Assembly: GCA_039111635.1 (NCBI GenBank)
Contig: JBCAQO010000003.1
Location: 2,356,001-2,420,000 of the forward strand
Reading direction: 5' to 3'
Origin: Heterobasidion occidentale
Lineage: Eukaryota > Basidiomycota > Agaricomycetes > Russulales > Bondarzewiaceae
Length of the DNA stretch: 64,000 bases
The notes beneath the pieces are model-generated. The model searched no databases, was not told where the DNA came from, and saw only the letters and a list, made by a program, of their open reading frames with translations. This document shows positions 47,125 to 58,868 of this stretch, piece by piece; the first letter of the stretch is position 1, and each line of letters opens with the position of its first letter. Both the position numbers and the translations under genes were made by a program.

Positions 47125-48643
47125 GGGAGAGGGTGGTGCTGGTCGACGTGGACGCGGAGGGCGAACCCAGTGTCGTGTCGTGTCGTGTGAGACAGTGTGA
47201 TCGCTGAGCAGAATGAGACAATCGACTCAGGCACGTGCGTCTGAGTGCATGATACGCCGGGTGCCTTCCATCCAACCAACTTGACCCCTTGGACTCAAAC
47301 CACTGTGCCTCGCACTACACACTCGTTTGTGCTTGCGTTGGGGTACTTATTCGTCTGCATGCCAGGTCCTTCCGTGAATTCCAGAATCTGAGACTGTTTG
47401 AGCTACGTCCGGGGTGTATTCTGGTGTATTCAATCACTTTTGATTCCGCCGAGGACTGCTGAAGTTTGCTGGGCGGCCTTTGACGAATGTAGGTCCTGCC
47501 CTGTCCTGCCCATCTAATCTATCACCTCTCCATTACTCCAACGCACAGCTATCTACCTTCCGTGGGTATGGCTGGGACGTCTGATTACAAGTGTCTATCA
47601 TTGCTTGGACTAGCAGAAACTATTACAGCGGGTCCCAAACCCTGAACGGCTCTGCAGTGCAGGCCGACATTGCGGCTGGTCAATCCATGGTGCTTCCCTT
47701 CGAGGTGAGCTTCCCCTCTACAAGATGCACCGCCCGTCCGTCCACCGCCGAAGAAGCCCCGACAGCTCTGGCAGACTCCCAGAGCTACCCTTCCCTCCCA
47801 TTGCCACGCTTCACCGGAGAATCCCAAGTCGCCTTCTCCCGCTCAATCCACATCCGGTGCCGCTATTCCGCGAACGCACGTCGGGTCAGCACCATTCTAT
47901 CACTGGATGTTTGCGACCGCGGTTCCACGGGCTTAGGTGAAGCGCGTTATGCCAACAATGGTGCAGTCGTCTGTGGTCACGACGCCGCGGTGATCCATTT
48001 CGCAGATCGAAGGAGGTCGAAGCGGCCAGAAGACCAGAACGAGCGGCACGATGGGTCTTTTGTCTTGCGCTCTACGCTTTGGGCAAAGCTTCGCCACTAA
48101 TGAGCACCTCGGATGGCTCAGAGCAATGTATTTACACCTCCGAGAGAAGACTATACAGGGCCACTTTATGTATTTATATTGAGACGGGTAGTCAAGGAAA
48201 GGTAGTATTAGTGCAATATATCACTCAGAAGAGGACATGTAGAGTATCATAAATGTACAGGTGGTATGACGAAGAAAGAGACAAACTAAGGCAGATGCAT
48301 GTGGAAGGTGCAGATTGGAGGATATACGGACCCAGACCCATGTATATATAGATAAGGGGAGAAAGACTGTCTGGATAGAAACAGTGGTGTGAACACGAAA
48401 AGATCCCTTCAGCGCGCGCCGACGGTGTCGCAGCGGACCCACAGTAAAACAGAGGGAAGAGGCGGGGCATCAAGGCTCGATGCGGACGGAGGAGATGAAT
48501 AAGATAGAGGAGCCAGCCAATGAGTATGACAACCAACGAAGGAAGATGCAGCAAGCGATGACGGAACATGCGAGATTTTGAGAGCGAGGAGGAACGTGAG
48601 CCATAAGAAAGCAGAGGTCAGAACATCGACGACGTGGCTATCT
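47125..48643. other. Intergenic region between b5-like gene and RGS gene
   Basis: The left part is the promoter side of the b5-like gene, with GTGTC repeats (47169-47188). A plus-strand frame at 47591-48100 (169 codons) has no recognisable domain and no clear ATG context or splice structure; it was not called. From 48110 to 48643 the sequence is AT-richer and should be the 3' UTR of the RGS gene. Confidence 0.4.
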
Positions 48644-50811
48644 TTATGACTTTTCGTTCCACACAAGCTGTTCCCGCTGTGGATCCCTAGGTCGTGGCCG
48701 CGCCTCACTGGCTTGCTGCGAGACGGTCACATATGCACCACCTATCTCCTCTGCCTCGGGGTCAAGGCCTGGAGGAACCGCCGGTCCAGAGTTTGACATA
48801 TACTGAAGGTCGCTGTCTAGGAAATCGTAATCTTCGTTCTGGTTGCGCATGGCTACAAACCTCGGAGTCTTCGTGAACTAGAAACATCGACAGATGAGTG
48901 GATGGATCATCAGAAGGACGAGCGTGAAACACACCTTTGGCACTGAGTCTGTCGCCATTAGGCGGAAAACATGGGTCTGGATCCGTTCGTAGAGACGAAT
49001 CATAGTCTGCAATTGCGTGGCGTTGAAGGCGCTGAGCTGCTCCGGTTCGAGACGACCTTGGAACGGGGTGCCAGTGAGGCCGGCCATCACCTCGCTGAGG
49101 TACCCTGACAGCTCGTTGCGAAGACCATGATCGATGTTGAGCTCGCATTGACTTGACGGGGCGAGGTACGTCGTATAAATCAGGTATGCCTGGTTGATCA
49201 GAGCCTCGTGATGCTGCTCCATCGCCTGCTGCCCTGGCGTGTTGCTCTTCCCAGTGCCGGTCAGAGGTCGCTGCGTGGAGGAAGCAGACGACGTGATGTT
49301 GAACTTCCGCTTGAAGTCTTCGACCTCGAGCCAGAACGACAGGTTCTCCTCGCAGAAGTTGTCCCGCAGGAACTCGCGGAACAGAGAACGAAGTGGAGGT
49401 TGGTCGATGATAAACTTCAGCCGCTCCGTGTTGCTCTCCTTCCCGTGCCGCTTCTCGTGGTCGTGAACGTTCAGCTTCTCCGCGAGCGAGATACGACGGT
49501 GAATCTTGGCGTCACTGGGCGCGTGGGGAACTTTGCTCTCCTTGCCTCCATCCGACGACGAACGTTCCTGAGGAACGAGATTGGCCGTCGAGCTGTTTGG
49601 CGAATCACGCTGCTGACCACGGCTGTCCCAACGGGCTGTGCGAATACCTTCGTCTGTGATCTTATAGATGGCCTTCGCCGTGCAACGGAATTCACCCGTT
49701 TGCTGAAGAATGAAGAAAGGGGTCAACATGAGCCGATGAGATATAAAAAGAACTCAGCCACGTACAGTGACCGGGGAGTTACCGCCAGGTGCAGATCCGC
49801 GGACAGTGAAGATAATGGCCGAGTCGTTGTTCTTCCTCTTGTCGGAGACCAACGTGATCAGACCGAAGCGAACAAACTGTGCCGCCATCTCTGCGGCTTC
49901 TTCCCTTCCTACCACCGATGTGAAATCGCAGAGCCATTCGAGTGCAGCCAACGCCGGGAAGCAGTACTTCTGAACGACAGACTGGGTCCTGCCAGCAACC
50001 ATCCCCCGATCCTGAACGTCCATAAGCTGAATGCCCTTTGAGCGTTCGTGATACGCCTGGCTGACATCCAGAGGCTGCGCAGTTTGTGGAGGGTAATTCG
50101 CAGACCGGCCGACAAAGCGTCGGAATAGGGCGGTGATGACGGACTGTGAAACAATGATCTCATCATCAACAGACCGTCGCTCGAGATGCAGAAGCTTCAT
50201 GCAGATGGGTTGAGTCGCGAAGACGTGGGCAAGATGGTCGCCATTGATCCCATTACGGCTGATGAATCGCTCGAGAACATGGAGACCCTTGGGCGTGAGA
50301 ACGTACACGCCGCGTTCTTTGAACAGGTTGGAAGAGGGGTCCGCAGCGTTTTCGATGAGGCGGGCATCCATGAAGTGTTGGCTCATCGCCTTTGCCATAT
50401 CGCGGGTCATCGAGAAGGTCGTCGTGGTCGTCGTGGTAATCACTCTGGAGGGTTCTCTGGGGTCCGGCCCGCGATTGGACTGTGAAAACTTGAGGGATGC
50501 AAGGTTGAGTGCAGCCTCATCGCTAGCGAAGGGAAGGGTCAGCTTCCAAGGGGGAGGGCGGGCGGGCGCGAGAAGACGCACGTCGTAAATGAGTTGGGAT
50601 ATGAGCGGAAGAATTGCTTGTGGGTCGTGAGCTGGAGGGAGACTACGAGTGTTGCGAACAGATCCAACGTGTCCTGTCAAAGGGGGTGAGACAAGGCATG
50701 CGGGATAAGACTGGAAAAGCGAGGGACCTTGAGGAAGGGACGACCGCGCTTTGTTGTCTTCATCATGTGGGACGAGGAGGCAGCGGGGTTGGCATCCTGA
50801 GGGGACGGCAT
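48644..50811 (-). CDS. Regulator of G-protein signalling with two DEP domains (Sst2/FlbA/Thn1 type)
   Basis: Five exons (50811-50728, 50673-50582, 50522-49766, 49702-48935, 48877-48644) encode 644 residues. The product starts MPSPQDANPAASSSHMMKTT. DEP domain 1 covers about residues 24-130 (RPFLKDTLDLFATLVVSLQL, SQHFMDARLIENAADPSSNL, GVYVLTPKGLHVLERFISRN). DEP domain 2 covers about 218-310 (YCFPALAALEWLCDFTSVVG). An RGS domain spans about 412-555 (LRSLFREFLRDNFCEENLSF, WLEVEDFKRKF, LNIDHGLRNELSGYLSEVMA). These proteins accelerate GTP hydrolysis by G-alpha subunits; DEP domains tether them to receptors. In basidiomycetes the family (for example thn1 of Schizophyllum) controls hyphal growth and mating. 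The start exon was chosen because it completes the first DEP domain. All introns are GT-AG. Confidence 0.94.
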
Positions 50812-52420
50812 CGGGACTGTGCTGTGGGGGAGGGAGAAGAGGTCAGGAGAGGTCGGGTGCGGGGACGGGGAGTATAAGACGGAGGGAAGAAATTAGAGAG
50901 AAAGAGGATGGGGAGAGGAGAGCAATGATGACAAGAGACAAGAGCCGTGGTAAGTAATTTCGTTGGCAACCGCCTCTCCCGCCCCTTTTATCCCTTCTTT
51001 CCCACGCAGTCACTGCCTCCCCAAACAGGAACCGCCGCCGCCTCGCTTTGCCAAACCCCTGCTGCTCTCGGCTCCTCTCCACTTGCAATGCCGAACGCCT
51101 TCACTCACTCACTGGCAAGCCCCCGCCCGAGGTCCCTTTCTCTCTCTCTCGCCTCGCCGCGCGCTCAGTCGCGTCCGCTGGATTGCGTCTGTCGCCAGGC
51201 TTGTGTATGTCAACTGCCATGCGGCCGCTCCGATCTTCCACTCCGCGTCGTCGAGCCGCATCCCGGCAGCTTACCGGTCAGCCCGCCGTGTGTGCGCATT
51301 TGTTTAGACACCGTCGCTTCCTGTCTCCTTGGTTCTCTGTTCCTTGAACTTTCCTGCGGTTCGTAGACCCGTACAACTTCAAGCCATCCCTCCTCATCCG
51401 CCTTGCACTTGCCCACGACCAAACTTGGCCTGACTCGCTCTGCGGCCTGGCGCGGCGCCCGGCCTCGCTGCCAGGCCTCGATCCGATCGTTCACTGATTA
51501 TCAGAGGATAATCCTGTTCCACCGAGGTAAGTATCTGGACTGTTCCGCACGCGAGATATCTTGGTATTAGATATCACTCCTTGCCTGCATCGTAACAGCA
51601 ATGTCCTCGCGGTAGTATACTGGTAGCATGTATAGTCTGTATCGTCCTTGCAAGTCACCGGGTCAGTGTACTCCATCGTTGACCTCCGTGGTCTCCTGGC
51701 GCTGGGATACATGACTGAGCCAACATACGTTGTCTTATCTCATTCGGTAGAGAGATTGCCCATCTCCAGCTGCCGACGCAGCGGCCGAGAGGCGCCGGCC
51801 CCGAGCACATGAGCACTTACTCGATATAGCCAAACGCCTACCTGTTTTGATCTTTTCTGATCCTTTGAATTCCCTTACCGCCGTGGGCACAAACGCGTGT
51901 TTTCGAGACAGCGCTTGCGCGTCAGCTGAGTGATGACACTCACGACGTTGTCGCAGCAACCCGGACTTTCGTTACACACCGATCGGCGCAGGTCGTATCG
52001 CTCTGAGACGTGTCGGAACATGGCTCTCATACCTAGGCCTTAGACAAGCCTGGGCCATACAGACAGTAGGAGATGCTGTTATGTTAGAGCTTCAAAACCC
52101 GTAAGCTCCCGTAAGGAACTCCATCCCGAAGTTCAAGCGCTCCGGTGCCGAGCGTCTTGGTTTTCTGCGTTCACCACATGTTGTATGCTGCCTACGACAG
52201 TCCTACGACTCATGGCGGCAAAGCGTTGAACGACGAACGTTGAACGTTGAATATTGAAGAGATGCTTGTACACCAGATTCAAGGTTAGGGTCGCTTACAC
52301 AGGGGAGGCTGTGGGAATTTTCTGGAAAGCGATCGAAGGAGAGAGAAAGCGAAGGCCGAGTATACATACCCAGGTTATGCTCCTTCAACGCGTTCCTCAT
52401 CCACAACCATCCATACAATC
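50812..52420. promoter_or_regulatory. Divergent intergenic region RGS / STI1
   Basis: 1.6 kb between divergent starts. The left 150 bp are GA-rich on the plus strand (CT-rich on the transcribed side), a common leader of basidiomycete genes. Pyrimidine tracts also occur at 51080-51160. Near 52219-52256 a GAACGTTGAACGTTGAA repeat occurs. No gene supported; long promoters are common for signalling regulators. Confidence 0.45.
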
Positions 52421-54699
52421 ATGTCGTCCGTAAGATTTATTTCTGTCATCCACGCGACTTTCACTCGTACTGATCACTCACGACGGCTGAGAACAGGCTG
52501 ATGCCCTGAAAGCCGAAGGCAACAAGGCGTTCGCCGCGAAGAACTACGACTCGGCCATCGACCTGTTCTCCAAGGCGATCGAGCTCGACCCAACAAACCA
52601 CGTCCTCTGGTCAAACCGCAGTGCCGCCAAGGCAGGAAAGAAGCAGTATGAGGGAGCGCTGGAGGATGCGGAGCAGGTGCGTGCGATCGAGTGATCAGCG
52701 CGTCGTATTCGCACAGTGACGGCTCATCCGGCGTGCGCAGTGCGTCAGGGTGAACCCTACCTGGTCCAAGGGTCTCGCGAGAAAAGGCGCTGCTCTCCAC
52801 GGATTGCGGCGCTATGCAGATGCGATCGAGGCATATGAGGCGGGCCTCAAGCTTGAGGATAGCCCGGCACTCAGGAAGGGCCTGGAGGAAGTGAAGGCTG
52901 CGCAAGGTGTGTGTGGGTGACAGACATGATCGTCATTCATTGCTCATCGTCCTGTCAGCCTCTGATGAACAAGGCGATGGGGCCGAGGCGCTCGGCCTTG
53001 GTAAGATGTTCTCCGACCCCAATCTCATCGGCAAATTGGCCTCCAACCCACGAACGCAGAAACACCTTGCAGACCCGAGCTTCATGCAGAAGGTATCTCA
53101 TCTCTATCAACCCTGCTCGCTATCCTGTTTCATCCTTCCGAATCATATCGTTCTCAACATGCATTCAATAGATTCAATTGATACAACAAAACCCCCAACT
53201 CGCAAATTCCTTCCTCCAGAGCGACCCTCGCATGATCGACGTTCTCGGTGCTCTCATGGGCCTCGATATGCAAGGCTTCTCGCGTCCCGAAGGCTCTGAC
53301 GAGCTGCCTCAGGGGTTCTCCTCAACCTCTCCCCCTCCTACCGCTACCTCCTCGAGGTCAAGGCCTGCACCCCCTCCACCAGCCCCCTCCGCGTCGTCCG
53401 CCGCTCCAGATGTCGAGATGAAGGACCCAGAACCCGCAGAAGAAGACGAAGACGCGAAGGCGAAGAAGGAGGCCGAACAGGAGAAGCAGCTCGGTGGTGC
53501 AGCGTACAAAAAGCGCGACCTTGAGGCCGCAGAGCAACATTTCTCGAAAGCGTGGGAGGTGTGGCCCAAAGATATCACGTACCTCACGAACTTGGGCGGT
53601 GAGTCGCCATTCGTGCCGCTGCCCTTGCACGGGAGATACTGATTGGGGTTTGAAATGTTTTAGCTGTCTACTTCGAGCAGGGAGACTACGACAAGGCCAT
53701 CGAGACATGTGAGAAGGCTGTGGAGGAGGGTCGTTCTGTAAGTCCTATGCTGATTATCAAGTCGAAGCTCTAGCCAACTGACAAACGACCTGTCTAGCTG
53801 CGCGCCGATTATAAACTTGTCGCCAAGGCTTACGGTCGCATAGGCACGTCGTACAGCAAAAAGGGCGACTTGACTACCGCGATCAAATTCTACGAAAAAT
53901 CGCTTTCGGAGCATCGCACGCCGGACATCCTGGACAAGCTGCGCGCGGCACAGCGCAGCAAGGCGGAGACAGATCGCCTCGCATACATCGATCCCGCCAA
54001 GAGTGAGGAGGCGCGTGAGGAGGGGAACAAGCTGTTCAAGGCAGGTGACTTTGTTGGCGCCGTGAAGTGCTACTCGGAGAGCATCAAACGAGCTCCGACC
54101 GACCCGAGAGGATACAACAACCGGGCGTTGGCGTACACAAAGCTGGCAGCGTTCCCCGAGGCGCTGAAAGATGTGGACGAAGCCATCAAGGCTGATCCAA
54201 AATTCGGTATGCCTCATGTCAGACCGTCGCCGACAGCTGGAATTGACGGTGATTGTTGTTGGTCAACAGTCAAGGCGTACATCCGGAAGTCAAGCGTGCT
54301 ATTCGGTATGCGCGACTACACCAAGGCTCTGGAGGTCATTCAAGAGGCTACGGAGCATGACGACGAGGCCAAACACACGACTGAGATCCAGCAGCAGATG
54401 ATCAAGTGCCAAAATGCGATCATGCAGCAGCGGGCGGGTGAGACGGACGAGGAGGCGCTCCAGCGCGCGATGCGTGATCCCGAGGTCGCGGTACGTTTGA
54501 ACAAATCACAGTTGATATATCACGCAGTCGCTCATTTCTCGCTTCGTACGATCAGGGCATTATGAACGACCCAGTCATGCAGTCGATTCTCCAACAAGCG
54601 CAAGGCAACCCAGGGGCGCTACAGGACCACATGAAGAACCCGACAGTGAGGGAGAAAATCATGAAGCTGATCAACGCAGGCATTATTAAAACGCGGTGA
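52421..54699 (+). CDS. STI1: Hsp70-Hsp90 organising co-chaperone STI1/HOP
   Basis: STI1 bridges Hsp70 and Hsp90 and passes clients between them in the cytosol. Nine exons (52421-52429, 52497-52676, 52741-52906, 52959-53092, 53172-53598, 53664-53737, 53798-54206, 54270-54490, 54556-54699) encode 587 residues. All modules are present in order: TPR1 (ALKAEGNKAFAAKNYDSAID), DP1 (DPNLIGKLASNPRTQKHLAD), TPR2A (EQGDYDKAIETCEKAVEEGR, GRIGTSYSKKGDLTTAIKFY), TPR2B (EEGNKLFKAGDFVGAVKCYS, NNRALAYTKLAAFPEALKDV) and DP2, ending NPTVREKIMKLINAGIIKTR. A Pro/Ser linker and an acidic stretch separate DP1 from TPR2A. The first exon carries only three codons (MSS). All introns are GT-AG. Confidence 0.96.
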
Positions 54700-55765
54700 A
54701 TATGAGTGTTTTCAGTGCTTGTTTGATGCGGATATAGTGCATGTTGGGATGTCGGGAATGTTTTAACAAATTTGTACCATCATCCTCAGTATATTTCATC
54801 TTGCTGTTTGCTTGCTATGCTATCGAGAATAGGTGAATTGGACTGAGATGATCCACATTCCGTGCGTGTCACTCGGAGTCCCGCCGAAGTCCCATGCATA
54901 GTCCCAAGCAGTTCAAGCTCGATTGTGAGGGACCAGGAAAGCCACTCCTTCGAGTTTGCCCTGGTTGGTGCCGGCCTCCCCTGTCCTCCCCTGTCCTGCC
55001 CCTTTCTGTCCTGTCTACAGCCTCCGTGCAATCGACAGGAACCAAACGGAACTGACATCATCCCGCCTAGACAGATCTCCCGATCTACTCCACCATTGTA
55101 CAATGAGCAAGCACTTCGAGGCACTGGATGCGAGCGTTTCAACACCGTCATGAATCCAGAAACTCCTGAATTTCTGCGATTTTCGGAGATGGTTGCTTGG
55201 CTTTGCAATTACTCCACTTGGCTCCATCGTTGAATTCGTCTCCGAGGATGAAACTAACGGGGATGAACGGGAATGAAAGGGTGAACGTTGACAGTCAACG
55301 GCTGGACAGGGATGCCATTGTGTAAGTTCCACGGCGACCGCGACGGATGTTGTCAAGTAAATGAGTACCGCCATCGGCGTGTAGTCATTTTTGTCGCCTG
55401 CTGCCCATCTGCCCATCTGCGGTTTTCATGCACGCCATTCGGTCGTATGTGTGAACGGTCAGCGAACACTTACCCTCCTATTTTCGGGCAATCTCCGAGC
55501 TCGTCTTTCCGACGCCCGCTTTCCGGTCTCACCCCTCTCGGCGCAGAGCCCGCCCCTTGTCCAGGGTCTCAAGACTGCGGTTTGTTCTTAGCGAGACAAT
55601 CGACTGTGCCGAGCACGTAACATTCATTAGAGAGGTTGAGTCTGGTTGAATATAATTCCATGAATTTAGTTCTTGATATCCACGCCGAGTTCAGCTGCTC
55701 GCCGTGACCGTTAGTACATGAGATCCACAATTCAATGGATAAGCGAGGGCCGTAGAAGCGTTTGT
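54700..55765. other. Convergent spacer
   Basis: About 1.07 kb between the stops of STI1 and the aldo-keto reductase gene. Direct repeats CTCCCCTGTCC occur at 54978-54998 and ACGGGGATGAACGGGAATGA near 55257-55276. No gene is supported. Confidence 0.45.
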
Positions 55766-57177
55766 TCACCATGTCCAATCTTTTGTCCCATGATCCTTGA
55801 ACGCGCCAACGGCCGCTTCCGCGTACCGCTGTCTCGCTTCTTCCTCATCGCCTTCCTTGACCTGCCTCCAAATCGCAACAGCCTGATGTACCTCTCTCAA
55901 GTTGCTGAGTCCCACAACCGTCGGCATCTTCCCTTCCCCGCTCCCACCCTCAGCCGACTTGATTGCCCAGCCAATCGACACAGAAGGCAACCCACCCTCC
56001 CATTCCGCACACCTCTTGACCGCTTCTGCGGAAGCTGCACGCATATCTGATGGAGCAGGGTGCCAAGCGGGAAGAGTAGGAGTGAGGAGTCCCATTGAGA
56101 GCGGAGATGCCGTGAGCACCTGGGATATCTTAGCGCGGTGGATGAAGGCAGGGAGGAAAGAGAGAAGGCTGTCGTTTTGGAGAGTCAAATGGCTATACGA
56201 GAGAATCGCATCGAGGGGGCGATAGGGCGCGGTGTTCAGGACAAGGATGGCCAAGCGAAGCAGAGTCGGGAGCGGCAGACCTGACCGATGTCAAGAATAA
56301 TAACATGAGACGTATATTTCGGACGGTGAGGGGAAACGTACCTGTGATACCAATGCTCTTCACCACCCCTTCCTCCTTAAGCTTCCGCAGCTCAGCAACA
56401 GCATCCAATATCTTCTGATCGCCCTCACCCCACACTTTTGCTTCCTGCCCTTCATCTAAGCCATATGCTTCCGCCTCCGATCCAAGCGCGCCGAGATGCA
56501 CACCCTCTGTACGCGGGGCGACAGGGGTGGCGACGAACTCAACATCGTGTAGATACACCGTGTCAAGATAGGAGGTATGAAACCTGGCCAAACTGCGTTC
56601 AACGCTGCGCCTGATTGTCTTCGGAGAATAATCAAAATCGGACGAGCCATAGCGTCCACATTTTGTCATCTAACAAGCAGAAAATCAAATGAATCAGCTG
56701 AATCACAAATCTAGACGAAACGAAAGAACCAATTTGTAAGATTCGCGAGGAAACTCGGACTCCAACCCCTTCAGTGCCGTTCCGAGAACAATCTCGGAGG
56801 ATCCATAGTAGGGAGACGTGTCAAATGACCGAATGCCATAACTTTCGGCTGCGATCAGACCGCTTGACATCATTTTTTGTTGTTGTGCTCACCGCAGCGC
56901 CAGACGCGTAGTACGAATTGGGATGTCGCTTGCTAGATAGGCCTCGTCGTTGTAAAAGTGCGACCATGCCGCTGCGCCGAAGACCAGTGATGAGACTCTC
57001 AAAGGGCCGATCTCTTCCTTGATTTGAAGGTACCAATGGGTCAGATGGGATAATGGTACGTGGATGCGCGCTCACCAGAGGCCGACCCTGTTTGGGCGCG
57101 TCATCTTCATCATCTGAAATAGAATCTAAGGGCGGAAGATTGAAGACGGGTTCAGGAAGGTCGAGTGCAGAGGTCAT
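55766..57177 (-). CDS. ARA2: Aldo-keto reductase, D-arabinose 1-dehydrogenase (NAD+) type
   Basis: Five exons (57177-57076, 57017-56893, 56841-56730, 56669-56342, 56280-55766) encode 393 residues. The core reads VSSLVFGAAAWSHFYNDEAY, RYGIRSFDTSPYYGSSEIVL, YKLMTKCGRYGSSDFDYSPK and YLDTVYLHDVEFV. Catalytic residues of the aldo-keto reductase family are visible: Asp in FDTS, Tyr four to five residues on, Lys in MTKCG and His in YLHD. ARA2-type enzymes oxidise D-arabinose to D-arabinono-lactone in erythroascorbate synthesis. The split acceptor at 56842 (CCGAAAG) was chosen since it restores RYGIRSFDTS. An acidic N-terminal extension of about 30 residues (DSISDDEDD) precedes the barrel. The end is KDWTW. 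The family is firm; the exact substrate is inferred from similarity to ARA2. Confidence 0.88.
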
Positions 57178-57421
57178 GTTATGTGCAAGTTGAGAAAAGT
57201 TTGCAGGTCAGTTGTAATCGTGCGCTGATGGCTTCAAAGCTGTCATCGATCATGCAAGCCCGGGCCGCTGCGATGTTTGGTCACAACGAAGTCACACCGA
57301 CAAGGGAAGGGGAACAGGGATGAAATAGACAACTGGACTCGGGAATTTACAGACGAATGTACTGCGCGAACCACAAACTCCAGATGTGCTAGACATTACT
57401 GAATGGGAGGTATGATGCGGA
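57178..57421. other. Short spacer ARA2-like / NDUFA4-like
   Basis: 244 bp between the ARA2-like start and the NDUFA4-like stop (both genes on the minus strand). It should contain the ARA2-like promoter and the upstream gene's 3' end. No specific signal seen. Confidence 0.4.
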
Positions 57422-57904
57422 TTAGAGTTTATCGCGACTCCAGCTGCAGGGGTGTGATTAGCATCATACCAGGGCTCGAAGGGGTCAGGAGAAAAGAACG
57501 CACCTCTTCTCAAACTTCTGATTCACTGACAACATCTTCAAATTCTCGTTCTGGCCCACGGTATTCCAGGGCGTGGGGTTGTTCTTCGTCCAAACAACTG
57601 CACAGCACGAACGCATCATCAGGCAGCCAAACCCACACAGCCACGACCGCCACTTACCATTTGGCCCTCTGGCCAGACGAGAGACGTACCATCCACCGCC
57701 AACAACGGCGAGACCCACAACAGACCAGCTATGTCACACGCGCTCAATCAATCCCACGGAAGTCAAGTGTGGTCATCTGAGCACTTGATACTCACATGGG
57801 GATGGCCTGACCCACGGTATTATGAGGACGCTTTCAACAGAAGGAAGAGATTTACGGACCTCAACGGCAAACCAGTGCTTCATAAACGTCCTGCGCATCG
57901 ACAT
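57422..57904 (-). CDS. NDUFA4/MLRQ-like respiratory chain subunit
   Basis: Five exons (57904-57860, 57806-57796, 57728-57658, 57597-57504, 57443-57422) encode 80 residues. The protein starts MSMRRTFMKHWFAVEAIPIW, has one membrane helix (SVVGLAVVGGGWYVSRLARG), then WTKNNPTPWNTVGQNENLKM and ends KSWSRDKL. This matches the B12D/NDUFA4 family (PF06522), small single-span subunits first assigned to complex I and later to cytochrome c oxidase. Exon 2 is only 11 nt (GCC ATC CCC AT); without it the conserved PIW join would be lost. All introns are GT-AG. A second in-frame ATG at codon 3 is a possible start. The gene diverges from the light-chain gene across 187 bp. Confidence 0.9.
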
Positions 57905-58091
57905 GTTGCGAAAGTGTTATAGATAATTACTGCCTTCACCACACGCAGACCCCTCTGATATCTTGTTGACGAAATTCCCACGGTGTTCAGCTCCGGCCCG
58001 CCCCGAGGCGCGCGCTAGTGCTCCATATTAGTATCGTTCTCAACATCAGCATCCTACCTCTGCCTCAACGCGTGGAATCTAACAAATAACC
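57905..58091. promoter_or_regulatory. Shared divergent promoter, NDUFA4-like / light chain
   Basis: 187 bp between two divergent start codons; both core promoters and leaders must lie here. An AT-rich stretch is present near the left edge (TTATAGATAATTACT at 57918-57932). Confidence 0.55.
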
Positions 58092-58868
58092 ATGGTAGGG
58101 CCACAATTTATACGCCTTTGGATTAGAAGGCTCTGAAACTCTTGTATTCACAGAGCGACAACGCAGGTGCGCATGAAGCAGCCCGTTTCCTATGCCGCCT
58201 GGCTGAGAAGCTTGACTCGTCGCGCAGAATACAAAGAGGCCTTCGCGTTGTTTGACAAGAAGGGCACTGGCGCAGTTCCGCGAGAGACTCTTGGGGACTT
58301 ACTCCGTGCGCTGGGACAGAACCCTACACAAGCGGAAGTGGCAGATATCGTGAATGCCGCGCCTCGGGAAGGTACGATCTTGATATCTTTGTCGTCGTGC
58401 ATCTATATTGATTTACTGGAGGTTGTGTCGGGTGACTATCAGTGGACTATAGGACTTTTTTGACGATCTTGAACCGGCCTGATGGGTTCAAGCCTGCAGG
58501 GACGCCTGGTATGTGTGCTGTACTTCTTCGCCACGCGCTGGCTGACGCGATGGTGTGCAATCGATACGTGTCCGATAGAGGAGTTCATTCGCGGATTCCA
58601 GGTGTTTGACAAGGAAGGGAACGGGTTCATTGGCGCGGGCGAGCTGCGGTACGTGCTTACGCAGCTGGGAGAGAAGATGTCGGACGAAGAGGTCGATGAG
58701 TTGTTGAAGGGGGTGCAGATCGGCACGTGCGTATCTATTTCTTGCTCATTCCTATTCCTGTCTGCGTCTCTTTCGTTGTTCTGGGTACTGATGGACGCTT
58801 GGGCCTTTTCCTATAGCGACGGGAACGTCAACTACGAGTCGTTCGTTCGTACCATCCTCAGCCAGTAG
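58092..58868 (+). CDS. EF-hand myosin light chain, Cdc4/Mlc1 type
   Basis: Six exons (58092-58094, 58154-58166, 58228-58371, 58443-58508, 58579-58726, 58817-58868) encode 141 residues. The sequence reads [20 protein letters not shown], then [60 protein letters not shown] and [20 protein letters not shown]. The layout is of a calmodulin-like essential light chain such as Cdc4/Mlc1, which binds the neck IQ motifs of type II and V myosins for cytokinesis. The first EF-hand loop ([11 protein letters not shown]) is degenerate and the third ([12 protein letters not shown]) closest to canonical, as in the family. Exon 1 is the ATG alone and exon 2 just 13 nt. The acceptor at 58442 was preferred over the nearer TAG because it yields [10 protein letters not shown]. 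Confidence 0.92.

Noticed and set aside
47591..48100. A 169-codon plus-strand frame between the b5-like and RGS genes
   Set aside because: No domain, no consistent splice structure and no good start context; the opposite strand is also partly open.
52080..52160. A stretch faintly resembling 5S rRNA (CCATCCCGAAGTTCAAGCG)
   Set aside because: Only a short internal match; helices I and V of 5S rRNA cannot be formed with the flanks.
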